Origin: Actinomycetota bacterium
GTDB taxonomy: Bacteria > Actinomycetota > Actinomycetes > Nanopelagicales > Nanopelagicaceae
Direction: 5' to 3'
Assembly: GCA_009701085.1 (NCBI GenBank)
Contig: WLKV01000052.1
Coordinates: 1-5,343 of the forward strand
DNA: 5,343 nucleotides
The notes under the pieces: generated by a model
What the model was told of the DNA's origin: nothing
The model's input: only the letters and a program-made list of their open reading frames with translations
Databases searched by the model: none
Part shown: piece after piece, positions 1 to 5,343 of the stretch
How the letters are laid out: every line of letters begins with the position of its first letter
How positions within the stretch are numbered: the stretch's first letter is position 1
Translations under genes and position numbers: made by a program

Positions 1-78
1 CCTGCAATGATGATTACAAAGGCTCAGCAACAGACAATTGATGCAGCGCTCAAGGAATTGGCTGAGCGAGTCGCATAA
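1..78 (+). CDS. 3' end of an unidentified gene (partial)
   Basis: An open frame enters from the left edge and ends at TAA (76-78), giving the last 25 residues of a protein that finish in an amphipathic helix-like tail (DAALKELAERVA). The stop is immediately followed by the glk ATG at 79, so this gene very likely shares a transcript with glk and may be translationally coupled to it. The tail is too short to identify. In Streptomyces a SRPBCC/cyclase-like protein lies beside the ROK glucokinase, and such proteins can end in a helix like this one, but that is only a guess from gene order. Confidence 0.7.
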   Translation, partial: PAMMITKAQQQTIDAALKELAERVA

Positions 79-1023
79 ATGGGATACACGATCGGCGTTG
101 ATGTTGGCGGAACAAAGGTATTAGGTGGCGTTGTCGATGAATTCGGCGCCGTTCTCAAAACTGCTCGACGCGATACTCCACGCGAAGGTGGCACAGCGCT
201 TACCCAAGCAATCGCCGATGTAGCGAAAGAGTTAATGGCTGAATTCACCGTTGATTCAGTAGGTGTATCAGCAGCAGGTTTTGTCTCATCCGATCGAAAG
301 ACGATGCTTGCAACTCCGAATATCGCTGGGTGGAATGGCGTCGATCTCGATTACGAACTTACCTCTCTCATCGGACTTCCCGTCGTCATCGAAAACGATG
401 CCAACGCTGCTGCATGGGGAGAAGCGCGCTTCGGTGCAGGTCGCGGCAAGCGACATATGCTCATGTTGACAGTTGGAACAGGTATTGGCGGAGGAATCGT
501 TGTTAACGGCGAGCTCTACCGTGGTGCATTTGGAATCGCTGCTGAGATTGGCCATATCCGCGTAGTTCCCGAAGGCCATCTCTGTGGGTGCGGTGCACGT
601 GGATGTTTCGAACAATATGGATCAGGTAACGCACTTATGCGCCATGCCCGTGAAGCTATTGCTGCAAGCCCCGATATTGCACGAAATTTACTTTCTCGAG
701 GCGATGGAACTCTTGAAGGACTTACTGGAAAAGCAATAACAGATGCTGCGCGCGATGGCGATGCTGTTGCACTTGCAGCCTTCAATACAACTGGACAATG
801 GCTTGGCGCAGGTATTGCAACGCTTTCAGTAATCCTCGATCCAGAATGTGTTGTGATTGGCGGCGGAGTAATCGATGCAGGAGAGATTCTTCTTCAACCT
901 ACTCGCGATGCGCTTCACCGCTACATGCCTTTTGCGGGAAAGCATCCTTACCCGGAAATTATTGCTGCACAATTAAGTAATGAAGCCGGACTCGTTGGCG
1001 TTGCAGATTTAGCGCGACTGTAA
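79..1023 (+). CDS. glk: ROK-family glucokinase
   Basis: Cytoplasmic ATP-dependent sugar kinase, predicted to phosphorylate glucose to glucose-6-phosphate at the head of glycolysis. The 314 residues match the family's usual length. The N-terminal phosphate-binding motif DVGGTK is at residues 8-13. END at 105-107 supplies the catalytic Asp107. The second nucleotide-binding loop, GTGIGGG, is at 133-139. The ExGH sugar-binding motif is E156-H159, followed by the ROK zinc site CGCGxxGCxE (C169, C171, C176, with H159 as the fourth ligand) and the sugar-contacting E178. The stretch from ExGH through the zinc site closely resembles Streptomyces GlkA, which in that genus also mediates carbon catabolite repression; whether it does so here is unknown. 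There is no N-terminal helix-turn-helix, so it is a kinase and not a ROK repressor. The ATG abuts the upstream stop with only a weak purine stretch (GCGAG, 66-70), which suggests coupled translation. Other hexose substrates cannot be excluded. Confidence 0.95.
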   Translation: MGYTIGVDVGGTKVLGGVVDEFGAVLKTARRDTPREGGTALTQAIADVAKELMAEFTVDSVGVSAAGFVSSDRKTMLATPNIAGWNGVDLDYELTSLIGLPVVIENDANAAAWGEARFGAGRGKRHMLMLTVGTGIGGGIVVNGELYRGAFGIAAEIGHIRVVPEGHLCGCGARGCFEQYGSGNALMRHAREAIAASPDIARNLLSRGDGTLEGLTGKAITDAARDGDAVALAAFNTTGQWLGAGIATLSVILDPECVVIGGGVIDAGEILLQPTRDALHRYMPFAGKHPYPEIIAAQLSNEAGLVGVADLARL

Positions 1024-1031
1024 ATTTACAG
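1018..1031. repeat. Perfect 14-bp palindrome spanning two convergent stop codons
   Basis: CTGTAAATTTACAG is an exact inverted repeat that contains the glk stop (1021-1023) and the stop of the minus-strand small gene (1026-1028). Both genes end in Leu-stop encoded as CTG-TAA, so the coding constraints account for most of the symmetry. As RNA it could form only a 5-bp stem with an AATT loop and has no T tract, so it is not a credible terminator. Confidence 0.6.
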
Positions 1032-1307
1032 AGCCGCTCCATCTTCAGGATGGTCGTTATGAGGATTATTCTTCCAACGAGTCATGGCACGAAAAGCATC
1101 CCGCACTTGATCTTTAATTCCTCGTTTAGGAATTGCTGGGGGAGTAAAACGATTGTGATCCTCGAAAGAATCTAATTCATCGAGATACGTTGTTGGCGCT
1201 GATTCATCGAGTGAGAGACCTTCAACCATAGAATCGAATTCCGCTTTGATGAGTTCATCATCGAACTCTTCATAATTCCCGGAACCACCCTGATCACGCT
1301 TGCTCAT
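1026..1307 (-). CDS. Small acidic hypothetical protein
   Basis: A 93-residue protein that I do not recognise with confidence. The N-terminal half is strongly acidic: about 16 of the first 50 residues are Asp or Glu, including EEFDDE at 13-18 and the run from L42 to D50. It is followed by a short proline motif (FTPPAIPKRG, 54-63) and a basic amphipathic segment (about 61-79, with K61, R62, K65, R69, R73, R77 and K79). No membrane segment, signal peptide or cysteine is present, so it is probably cytoplasmic and partly disordered. The HxxFxPP-like centre faintly recalls small actinobacterial proteins with an acidic N-terminus and a 'HFxPPxPPPLP' motif, but those usually continue into membrane helices that are absent here. 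That resemblance is recollection only. The gene is convergent with glk (2 bp apart) and divergent from plsC, with 46 bp between the two starts. No clear Shine-Dalgarno or TANNNT box fits this ATG, so the start is less certain than the frame. Confidence 0.7.
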   Translation of the reverse strand: MSKRDQGGSGNYEEFDDELIKAEFDSMVEGLSLDESAPTTYLDELDSFEDHNRFTPPAIPKRGIKDQVRDAFRAMTRWKNNPHNDHPEDGAAL

Positions 1308-1317
1308 GGTTTATATT

Positions 1318-1346
1318 CGCACAAAGGGCGCCTCTCAGGCTAAATT
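1318..1346 (+). promoter_or_regulatory. Putative leaderless promoter of plsC
   Basis: A TANNNT -10 box, TAAATT (1341-1346), sits exactly 7 nt before the ATG at 1354, so transcription would start at or next to the start codon. A weak -35 candidate, CGCACA (1318-1323, matching the last three bases of TTGACA), lies 17 bp upstream. No Shine-Dalgarno sequence precedes ATG 1354 (the bases are AGCGCCT), which fits leaderless translation, common in actinobacteria. Prediction from spacing and motif only. Confidence 0.5.
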
Positions 1347-1353
1347 AGCGCCT

Positions 1354-2055
1354 ATGAACAATCTGCCCTACGGCACCCTCCGGGCATTTCTCACTCCCTT
1401 CTTGATGCTGCTCTTTCGCCCCAAGGTGAAGGGCTTACGCAATGTGCCTGCATCTGGCCCATTGATTCTTGCTTCAAACCATCTCTCATTTAGCGACTCA
1501 ATCTTTATGCCGCTCGTTGTCCCACGTAAAGTTACATTTCTTGCAAAGAGCGAATACTTCACATCTCCTGGACCAAAGGGGCTGTTGAAGAAGTTAACTT
1601 TTATTGCACTCGGACAAGTACCCGTAGATCGCTCGGGTGGTCGCCGCAGTGAAGCTGCACTCATAACTGGACTTGAAGTTCTGGCGGGCGGAAACTCACT
1701 TGGAATTTATCCAGAAGGAACTCGTTCTCCTGATGGACGTCTCTATAAAGGACGCACCGGTATCGCTCGCCTTGCAATTGAATCAGGGGCGCCCGTCATT
1801 CCTATTGCAATGTTTAACACCGACAAGATTCAACCTACAGGAACTGTGATTCCAAAGATTATGCGCGTTGGAATTACCTTCGGCGAACCCATGTATTTCG
1901 AGGGTGACTCAACCGATCTTTTATATCTGCGCGAAGTCACAGATCAGATCATGAAACGTATTCAGCAGTTATCGGGTCAAGAGTATGTCGATACCTATGC
2001 AGTGAAGGCGAAGAAGTCGGGCATCAACGTAGAAAATAGCGAAGAGAACGATTAA
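1354..2055 (+). CDS. plsC: 1-acylglycerol-3-phosphate acyltransferase (PlsC family)
   Basis: Membrane-associated acyltransferase predicted to acylate lysophosphatidic acid to phosphatidic acid in phospholipid synthesis. Using ATG 1354 the protein has 233 residues, typical of the family. The four PlsC motifs are in order: NHxxxxD (N42-H43...D47, the catalytic His/Asp pair), GQVPVDR (87-93, motif II), PEGTRS (120-125, motif III, phosphate binding) and the motif IV proline in APVIPIAM (146-153). A hydrophobic stretch near residues 11-21 could anchor it in the membrane. The last 25 residues or so are charged and probably flexible. Upstream in-frame starts (TTG 1300, ATG 1306) would add 16-18 residues but would cover the promoter-like TAAATT and overlap the divergent gene, so ATG 1354 is preferred. 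Its stop overlaps that of the convergent nuclease gene by 4 bp. Acyl-chain and acceptor specificity cannot be read from sequence; other lysophospholipid acyltransferases share these motifs. Confidence 0.92.
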   Translation: MNNLPYGTLRAFLTPFLMLLFRPKVKGLRNVPASGPLILASNHLSFSDSIFMPLVVPRKVTFLAKSEYFTSPGPKGLLKKLTFIALGQVPVDRSGGRRSEAALITGLEVLAGGNSLGIYPEGTRSPDGRLYKGRTGIARLAIESGAPVIPIAMFNTDKIQPTGTVIPKIMRVGITFGEPMYFEGDSTDLLYLREVTDQIMKRIQQLSGQEYVDTYAVKAKKSGINVENSEEND

Positions 2056-2750
2056 TCAATCTGCAGTTCTGCGCGCTTAATGAGGTAGTTGCAGAGATTG
2101 CAATCTGGTCCAGAGGCAGGCATTCCACCTTCGATAGTGGTGATGAGCTCTTCGAGAATTGAATTAAATCGAGCAGCATCGCGCTCGACGGGGACATAGA
2201 CCTGATTTACTCCGAAGCCATGTGATCCCGACGCGAGCTCGCTCTTCGCAGTTTCGGTAACCCCTGCTAACTTCCAAATGAGAAGACCCATACTTGAGAC
2301 TGGGAAAGGTTTTCCGCGATCAGGGTTTTCGAGGGCATGTGCATAGGCCTCGAGTTGTGGAGCGTAGAAGGGACCGTTGTCGCGGTCTGAGTCGGAGACT
2401 TTGCAATCAATGATTCCTACAGTTCCATCGGTGTAATGGCCAAGAAGGTCGTAGATACCGAGAATCTTCCAACGAGTTTCAAAACCGTTGATAGTGATGG
2501 GCGCGCTCTTTACCCATTGACCCCATTGTTTGACGACGCCTGGTTTGAGTGAAGGATCAATATCTTGCATAGATGCGCGACGGAAATGCTCTTCCTGCGA
2601 ATCGGCAAGAGGTTTGACAAGCGGAAACTCTTTCTTGAGATCAAATTTAAACCAGTACTTAAGCCAGAGGCAGCGCTTGCAGGTAGAAAGTCCAAAGGTG
2701 AGATCGGATGGCGCGATGGTGTCGCGAGCTGGTACATCGGGTTTCTGCAT
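2052..2750 (-). CDS. PD-(D/E)XK nuclease, RecB/Cas4-like, with two CxxC pairs
   Basis: Predicted single-domain nuclease of 232 residues in the RecB/Cas4 exonuclease superfamily. The core is visible as GIYD (98-101, metal-binding Asp101), IIDCK (113-117, the D-x-K motif with D115 and K117) and the trailing QLEAYAHAL helix (132-140, motif IV Gln132). E53/E54/H55 in the preceding helix could provide the motif I residue. Cysteines occur as CKRC (24-27) before the core and CNLC (217-220) after it. This layout is reminiscent of the cysteines that clasp a 4Fe-4S cluster in Cas4 and AddB, although the usual C-terminal pattern there has three cysteines. There are no helicase motifs and no CRISPR array or other cas genes nearby, so a role in DNA repair or nucleic-acid processing is likelier than adaptation. 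It lies 14 bp downstream of the LysE-type exporter gene and is presumably co-transcribed with it. Cellular substrate unknown. Confidence 0.85.
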   Translation of the reverse strand: MQKPDVPARDTIAPSDLTFGLSTCKRCLWLKYWFKFDLKKEFPLVKPLADSQEEHFRRASMQDIDPSLKPGVVKQWGQWVKSAPITINGFETRWKILGIYDLLGHYTDGTVGIIDCKVSDSDRDNGPFYAPQLEAYAHALENPDRGKPFPVSSMGLLIWKLAGVTETAKSELASGSHGFGVNQVYVPVERDAARFNSILEELITTIEGGMPASGPDCNLCNYLIKRAELQID

Positions 2751-2757
2751 AGCTAAT

Positions 2758-2763
2758 CTTCTC
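2758..2763 (-). promoter_or_regulatory. Ribosome binding site fixing the nuclease start
   Basis: On the minus strand GAGAAG lies 7 nt before ATG 2750, in the short gap after the exporter's stop. It supports this start over the longer TTG start at 2822, which would need about 58 bp of overlap with the exporter gene and would add a 24-residue tail with no family features. Confidence 0.6.
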
Positions 2764-2764
2764 G

Positions 2765-3418
2765 TTACCCGGTGACAACTGCTGAGATTAAGACGGCGAC
2801 ACCGAGAATAATCATGATGCAACCACCTGTGGCGCGCAGACGTTCGAGTCGCTTATTGTCGGTAGCAAGCCAGGCACGAGCAGTTCCAGCTAAGAGTCCC
2901 CAGGTTCCGTCGGAGATAAATGCCAATACACAGAAGACTAAACCGAGAAATACCAATTGAATCGTTACGTGGCCACCATCGATATCGACGAATTGGGGGA
3001 GCACTGCTGCGAAGAAGACGATTGCCTTTGGATTGAGAACACCAACCCAGAATCCATCGCGAATTGATTGACGAGCAGTGGGTGCAATAGGTCCTTGGTT
3101 TGTCATATCTGCAGCGTGCACCGCGCGTTTACGAATTGCATCAACGCCGAGATACATCAAATAGAGTCCGCCGGCCCACTGCACAGCGATATAGGTGATA
3201 TGCCACTTTTGCAGAATGGGACCAACGCCAAGGGCCACCAAAGTTGAGAGCACGAAAGAGCCTGTGACATTTCCTGCGACGGTGAGCACGGAGATCTTCC
3301 GGCCCCAAGCGACAGCGCGAGCGATGACGAAGAGAACGCTCGGACCTGGAGCGATGATGATGATCATCGCCGCGATCAGGTACTCAGGAAGGCGCGTAGG
3401 TATGACTCCAGCGAACAT
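2765..3418 (-). CDS. LysE/RhtB-family transporter (amino-acid exporter type)
   Basis: Inner-membrane protein of 217 residues, predicted to export amino acids or related small molecules by the mechanism of the LysE/RhtB family. About six hydrophobic segments are visible, near residues 12-32, 42-64, 72-92, 120-140, 150-178 and 195-215, with a hydrophilic loop around 95-118. Family hallmarks are APGPS (23-27) in the first helix, the GGLYLMYLG helix (83-91), and the GFWVGVLNPKA motif (122-132) leading into FFAAVLPQF (135-143). Length and layout are normal for RhtB-like members. It is divergent from padR across a 117-bp region and heads a probable two-gene operon with the nuclease. Upstream of its ATG there is no Shine-Dalgarno sequence but a TACCTT box at leaderless spacing. 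Substrate cannot be predicted; lysine, threonine, homoserine and leucine exporters all share these motifs. Confidence 0.9.
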   Translation of the reverse strand: MFAGVIPTRLPEYLIAAMIIIIAPGPSVLFVIARAVAWGRKISVLTVAGNVTGSFVLSTLVALGVGPILQKWHITYIAVQWAGGLYLMYLGVDAIRKRAVHAADMTNQGPIAPTARQSIRDGFWVGVLNPKAIVFFAAVLPQFVDIDGGHVTIQLVFLGLVFCVLAFISDGTWGLLAGTARAWLATDNKRLERLRATGGCIMIILGVAVLISAVVTG

Positions 3419-3424
3419 GGAGCA

Positions 3425-3430
3425 AAGGTA
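3425..3430 (-). promoter_or_regulatory. Putative leaderless -10 box of the exporter gene
   Basis: On the minus strand TACCTT (fits TANNNT) is 6 nt before ATG 3418, the spacing expected when transcription starts at the A of the start codon. The intervening TGCTCC has no Shine-Dalgarno character. No good -35 match is seen 16-18 bp upstream (CGCAAA at 3448-3453 is poor). Confidence 0.4.
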
Positions 3431-3483
3431 GCCAATGGGCGCGTCGATTTGCGCTCACCTCGGCTATGAGCTTGAATGTGCAC

Positions 3484-3507
3484 TCGATATATCGAATAGA
3501 TATATCG
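3484..3507. promoter_or_regulatory. Paired GATATATC palindromes, putative PadR operator
   Basis: Two identical 9-mers, GATATATCG, occupy 3486-3494 and 3499-3507, 13 bp apart. The left one sits in a perfect 12-bp palindrome, TCGATATATCGA (3484-3495), and the right one in the 8-bp palindrome GATATATC (3499-3506). The site lies 29 bp upstream of the padR start and downstream of a TTGAAT (3472-3477) that could be a -35. TATATC (3501-3506) within the site is a possible -10, but the spacing to TTGAAT (23 bp) is wrong, so the promoter is unresolved. PadR proteins are dimeric winged-helix repressors that often bind dyads in their own promoters, so autoregulation of padR-ino1 is a reasonable inference. 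Confidence 0.5.
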
Positions 3508-3535
3508 CAGAGCTATAGACCGGAAGGGGCAGCAG

Positions 3536-4072
3536 ATGCGCTCACGCTCAGATTCACTCGAATTTGCTCTCCTGGGGCTCCTCTCACAAGGCCCGCTCCA
3601 CGGCTATGAACTCCGCAAGCGACTGATGGCGATCTTTGGTCCATTCCGAGCGCTCTCTTTCTCAGTTCTCTATCCGCAGTTAAAACGGATGGTGATCTCT
3701 GAGGTGATTGAAGCGAAGGAAATTGGCGTGACATCGCGCAGAACCCGCATCGTCTACACCATCACCAAGAAGGGTTCCCAGCGTTTCGAAGAACTCAATG
3801 GTGCAGTGACAGCGGAGGCGTGGGAGGACGAAGGGTTTGGAGTGCGTTTCGCATTCTTTAGCCCTACAACAACTCCGAACAGAGTTCGAATTTTGGAAGG
3901 ACGTCTTCTCCGACTCGAAGAGAAGGCAGCAGTACTACGTAATGAACTTGATAGCGCACCAGCTGCGATTGATAGATACCTCGAAGAGTGGCGCCGCTTC
4001 TCTCTCGAATCGCTAGAGCGTGAAATCGCCTGGCTCAAAGACATGATCACCACTGAGGGGAAGAATAAATGA
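3536..4072 (+). CDS. PadR-family transcriptional regulator
   Basis: Cytoplasmic DNA-binding protein of 178 residues. The N-terminal winged helix spans about residues 7-82: [19 protein letters not shown] (8-26) is the classic PadR start, LYPQLKRM (45-52) is the recognition-helix region, and VYTITKKG (73-80) forms the wing and the end of the domain. The C-terminal half (about 112-175) is helical and charged ([16 protein letters not shown] and onwards), as expected for the PadR C-terminal dimerisation helices. A purine-rich ribosome site, GGAAGGGG (3522-3529), precedes the ATG. Its TGA overlaps the ino1 ATG (ATGA), so the two are co-transcribed and probably translationally coupled. The same padR-ino1 order occurs in Mycobacterium tuberculosis (Rv0047c-Rv0046c). 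It is therefore likely to control inositol synthesis, probably through the GATATATC pair upstream; the effector is unknown. Confidence 0.92.
   Translation: MRSRSDSLEFALLGLLSQGPLHGYELRKRLMAIFGPFRALSFSVLYPQLKRMVISEVIEAKEIGVTSRRTRIVYTITKKGSQRFEELNGAVTAEAWEDEGFGVRFAFFSPTTTPNRVRILEGRLLRLEEKAAVLRNELDSAPAAIDRYLEEWRRFSLESLEREIAWLKDMITTEGKNK
4055..4060 (+). promoter_or_regulatory. Ribosome binding site of ino1 inside padR
   Basis: GAGGGG lies within the last padR codons, 8 nt before the ino1 ATG at 4069. Together with the ATGA overlap it lets ribosomes finishing padR reinitiate, while also giving ino1 its own initiation signal. Confidence 0.6.
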
Positions 4073-5166
4073 ATATCACCACCGGAAAGGGCGATATCCG
4101 CGTCGCCATTGTTGGAGTTGGAAACTGCGCCAACTCACTCGTACAGGGCGTTACGTATTACAAGGATGCAGCGCTCGACCAAGAGATTCCAGGTTTGATG
4201 CATGCAGTCGTTGGTGGATATCACATCAATAACGTTAAATTCGTCGCTGCCTTCGATGTCGATGTTAAGAAGGTCGGTCTCGATCTCTCAGAAGCTATCT
4301 GGGCGAGTGAGAACAACACCATCAAATTCTCCGATGTTGCAAAGACTGGTGTTCCCGTTCAGCGAGGTGTCACACTCGACGGTCTTGGAAAGTATTACAA
4401 AGAAACGATTGAGGAATCATCAGCTGCTCCGGTAGATGTTGTAGCAACGCTCAAAGAAGAGCACGTTGATGTTCTTATCTGTTACCTCCCAGTGGGCTCT
4501 GAAGAGGCTGCTAAGTACTATGCGCAATGCGCCATTGATGCAGGATGCGCCTTTGTCAATGCACTTCCAGTCTTCATCGCCTCAGATCCAATCTGGGCTA
4601 AGAAATTTGAAGATGCAGGCCTTCCTATCGTTGGCGATGACATCAAGAGCCAAGTGGGAGCAACTATCACCCACCGCATCATGGCTAAGTTATTCCAAGA
4701 TCGCGGAGTTCACCTCGATCGCACCTACCAGCTCAATGTCGGCGGAAATATGGACTTCAAGAATATGCTTGAACGCGATCGCCTTGAGTCGAAGAAGATT
4801 TCAAAGACAAACTCGGTAACGTCTCAGCTCGATCACGATATGGGCGCAAAGAATGTGCACATCGGACCATCCGATTACATTCCATGGCTAGACGATCGCA
4901 AGTGGGCCTATGTGCGTCTTGAAGGTCGCGCCTTTGGTGACGTTCCTCTGAACCTCGAATACAAGCTCGAAGTGTGGGACTCACCAAACTCTGCAGGCGT
5001 CATTATCGATGCACTGCGTTGCGCAAAGATTGGTCTCGATCGCAAGGTTGGGGGAGCGCTGCTCTCGCCATCTTCATACTTCATGAAGACTCCACCTGTT
5101 CAATACACAGATGAACAAGCTCATACGAAGGTGGAAGATTTCATCTCAGGAAAGCTCGATCGCTAA
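4069..5166 (+). CDS. ino1: Inositol-3-phosphate synthase (MIPS)
   Basis: NAD-dependent cytoplasmic enzyme that converts glucose-6-phosphate to myo-inositol phosphate, the first step toward phosphatidylinositol and, in many actinobacteria, mycothiol. The 365 residues match the short actinobacterial form (M. tuberculosis Ino1 is 367). The N-terminal Rossmann motif is [12 protein letters not shown] (16-27). Family-typical stretches follow: [15 protein letters not shown] (138-152), [11 protein letters not shown] (189-199), [12 protein letters not shown] (222-233), the lysine-rich SKKISKT (241-247) that supplies active-site lysines, and [10 protein letters not shown] (301-310). The central insertion domain and the C-terminal return to the NAD fold both appear intact, with no frameshift. 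It overlaps padR by 4 bp and ends 20 bp before a strong terminator, so padR-ino1 forms a closed unit. Its substrate is the product of the glucokinase at the other end of the window, though the two are not in one operon. Confidence 0.97.
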   Translation: MNITTGKGDIRVAIVGVGNCANSLVQGVTYYKDAALDQEIPGLMHAVVGGYHINNVKFVAAFDVDVKKVGLDLSEAIWASENNTIKFSDVAKTGVPVQRGVTLDGLGKYYKETIEESSAAPVDVVATLKEEHVDVLICYLPVGSEEAAKYYAQCAIDAGCAFVNALPVFIASDPIWAKKFEDAGLPIVGDDIKSQVGATITHRIMAKLFQDRGVHLDRTYQLNVGGNMDFKNMLERDRLESKKISKTNSVTSQLDHDMGAKNVHIGPSDYIPWLDDRKWAYVRLEGRAFGDVPLNLEYKLEVWDSPNSAGVIIDALRCAKIGLDRKVGGALLSPSSYFMKTPPVQYTDEQAHTKVEDFISGKLDR

Positions 5167-5186
5167 GTTATTAGTTAGAAAAGAGA

Positions 5187-5225
5187 AAACCCCGGTTCTG
5201 ATTGCTCAGAGCCGGGGTTTCTTTT
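5187..5225 (+). terminator. Rho-independent terminator after ino1, possibly bidirectional
   Basis: A 15-bp stem pairs 5187-5201 with 5206-5220 around a TTGC loop. It has a GC-rich middle (CCCCGG with CCGGGG), one G-U pair (5196/5211) and AAA/TTT at its base, followed by CTTTT (5221-5225). Read on the minus strand the stem is followed by a T-rich tail (TTTTCTCTTTTC, complement of 5178-5189), so it could also stop the convergent gene. Confidence 0.9.
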
Positions 5226-5226
5226 C

Positions 5227-5261
5227 CCCTCAACCTTCACGGAGAGTTGAAGAGATGAGGG
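5227..5261. other. Second interrupted hairpin between convergent genes
   Basis: CCCTCA (5227-5232) pairs with TGAGGG (5256-5261), and CTTCA (5235-5239) pairs with TGAAG (5248-5252). They are separated by a small internal loop and capped by an 8-nt loop. It lies directly after the stop of the minus-strand gene and is not followed by a T run on either strand. It may help protect 3' ends or be chance; a stand-alone terminator role is not supported. Confidence 0.35.
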
Positions 5262-5343
5262 TTAAATCGTCGCGCTATCTGGGGTGCGACGAATGTGTAC
5301 TAACCCTGCGAGTGAGAGAAGAAGCATCACAAGCCCTCCAACG
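5262..5343 (-). CDS. C-terminus of a probable membrane protein (partial)
   Basis: On the minus strand one frame is open from the right edge to TAA (complement of 5262-5264), encoding 26 residues. They begin with a hydrophobic stretch (VGGLVMLLLSLAGLVHI) and end in a short polar tail (RRTPDSATI). This is what the last transmembrane helix and cytoplasmic tail of a membrane protein look like, with the arginines fitting the positive-inside rule. Of the other two minus-strand frames, one is closed after four codons and the other gives an unlike-protein composition. The gene converges on ino1 and shares the intergenic hairpins. A transporter would fit, but the fragment is too short to name a family. 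Confidence 0.55.
   Translation of the reverse strand, partial: VGGLVMLLLSLAGLVHIRRTPDSATI

Noticed and set aside
286..785. Minus-strand open frames of about 90-110 codons inside glk
   Set aside because: They lie wholly opposite a well-supported glucokinase and have no recognisable motifs; Ser/Pro/Arg-rich composition is typical of antisense frames.
1300..1353. Longer plsC start at TTG 1300 or ATG 1306
   Set aside because: The extension has no family similarity, covers the promoter-like TAAATT and would overlap the start of the divergent gene.
1324..1353. GGCGCC (1328-1333) and nearby short repeats between the small acidic gene and plsC as an operator
   Set aside because: Only a six-base palindrome, expected by chance in a region of this composition.
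2052..2750. CRISPR-associated Cas4 interpretation
   Set aside because: No repeat-spacer array or other cas gene is visible in the window, and stand-alone RecB-like nucleases are common in bacteria.
2751..2822. Longer nuclease start at TTG 2822
   Set aside because: It would overlap the exporter gene by about 58 bp; ATG 2750 has a well-placed GAGAAG and begins where the family-like sequence begins.
4466..4819. Alternate-frame plus-strand ORF of 117 codons inside ino1
   Set aside because: It sits within the conserved NAD-enzyme coding region in another frame and has no independent ribosome site or motif.
4699..5163. Cluster of six GATCGC hexamers in the second half of ino1, one within GCGATCGC
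   Set aside because: Each encodes Asp-Arg in frame (GAT CGC), so the protein sequence and codon preference explain the repetition; no HIP1-like element is needed.

Overview
The window looks like core chromosome of a streamlined actinobacterium of moderate GC (close to half G+C by eye). The best guess is a planktonic lineage such as the freshwater acI group (Nanopelagicales), but that is inference. Three things point to Actinobacteria. The ROK glucokinase is of the Streptomyces GlkA type. The inositol-1-phosphate synthase is the short (about 365 aa) actinobacterial form, directly preceded by a PadR regulator as in Mycobacterium tuberculosis (Rv0047c-Rv0046c). Two genes also have a -10 hexamer placed 6-7 nt before the ATG, as expected for leaderless mRNAs. 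Genes are packed tightly and no gap exceeds about 120 bp.

Layout. Bases 1-78 are the 3' end of an unidentified plus-strand gene, followed with no gap by glk (79-1023). A small unrecognised acidic protein (1026-1307, minus) converges on glk with 2 bp between the stops. It is divergent from a plsC-type acyltransferase (1354-2055, plus). That gene converges on, and overlaps by 4 bp, a PD-(D/E)XK (RecB/Cas4-like) nuclease (2052-2750, minus). The nuclease lies 14 bp downstream of a LysE/RhtB-family exporter (2765-3418, minus), so the two probably form an operon. A 117-bp divergent region (3419-3535) carries a probable leaderless promoter for the exporter and a pair of GATATATC palindromes that could be a PadR operator. 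padR (3536-4072) overlaps ino1 (4069-5166) by ATGA. A strong hairpin terminator (5187-5225) follows. The window ends with the C-terminus of a minus-strand gene with a hydrophobic segment (5262-5343).

Function. Glk makes glucose-6-phosphate, which Ino1 cyclises to inositol-1-phosphate, the precursor of phosphatidylinositol and, in many actinobacteria, of mycothiol. PlsC makes phosphatidic acid for the same phospholipids. These links are metabolic and do not imply a shared operon. Most of the window is ordinary housekeeping sequence. The most checkable items are the putative PadR operator and the nuclease with two CxxC pairs flanking its catalytic core. I see no mobile element, CRISPR array, tRNA or rRNA, and no convincing novel defence system.
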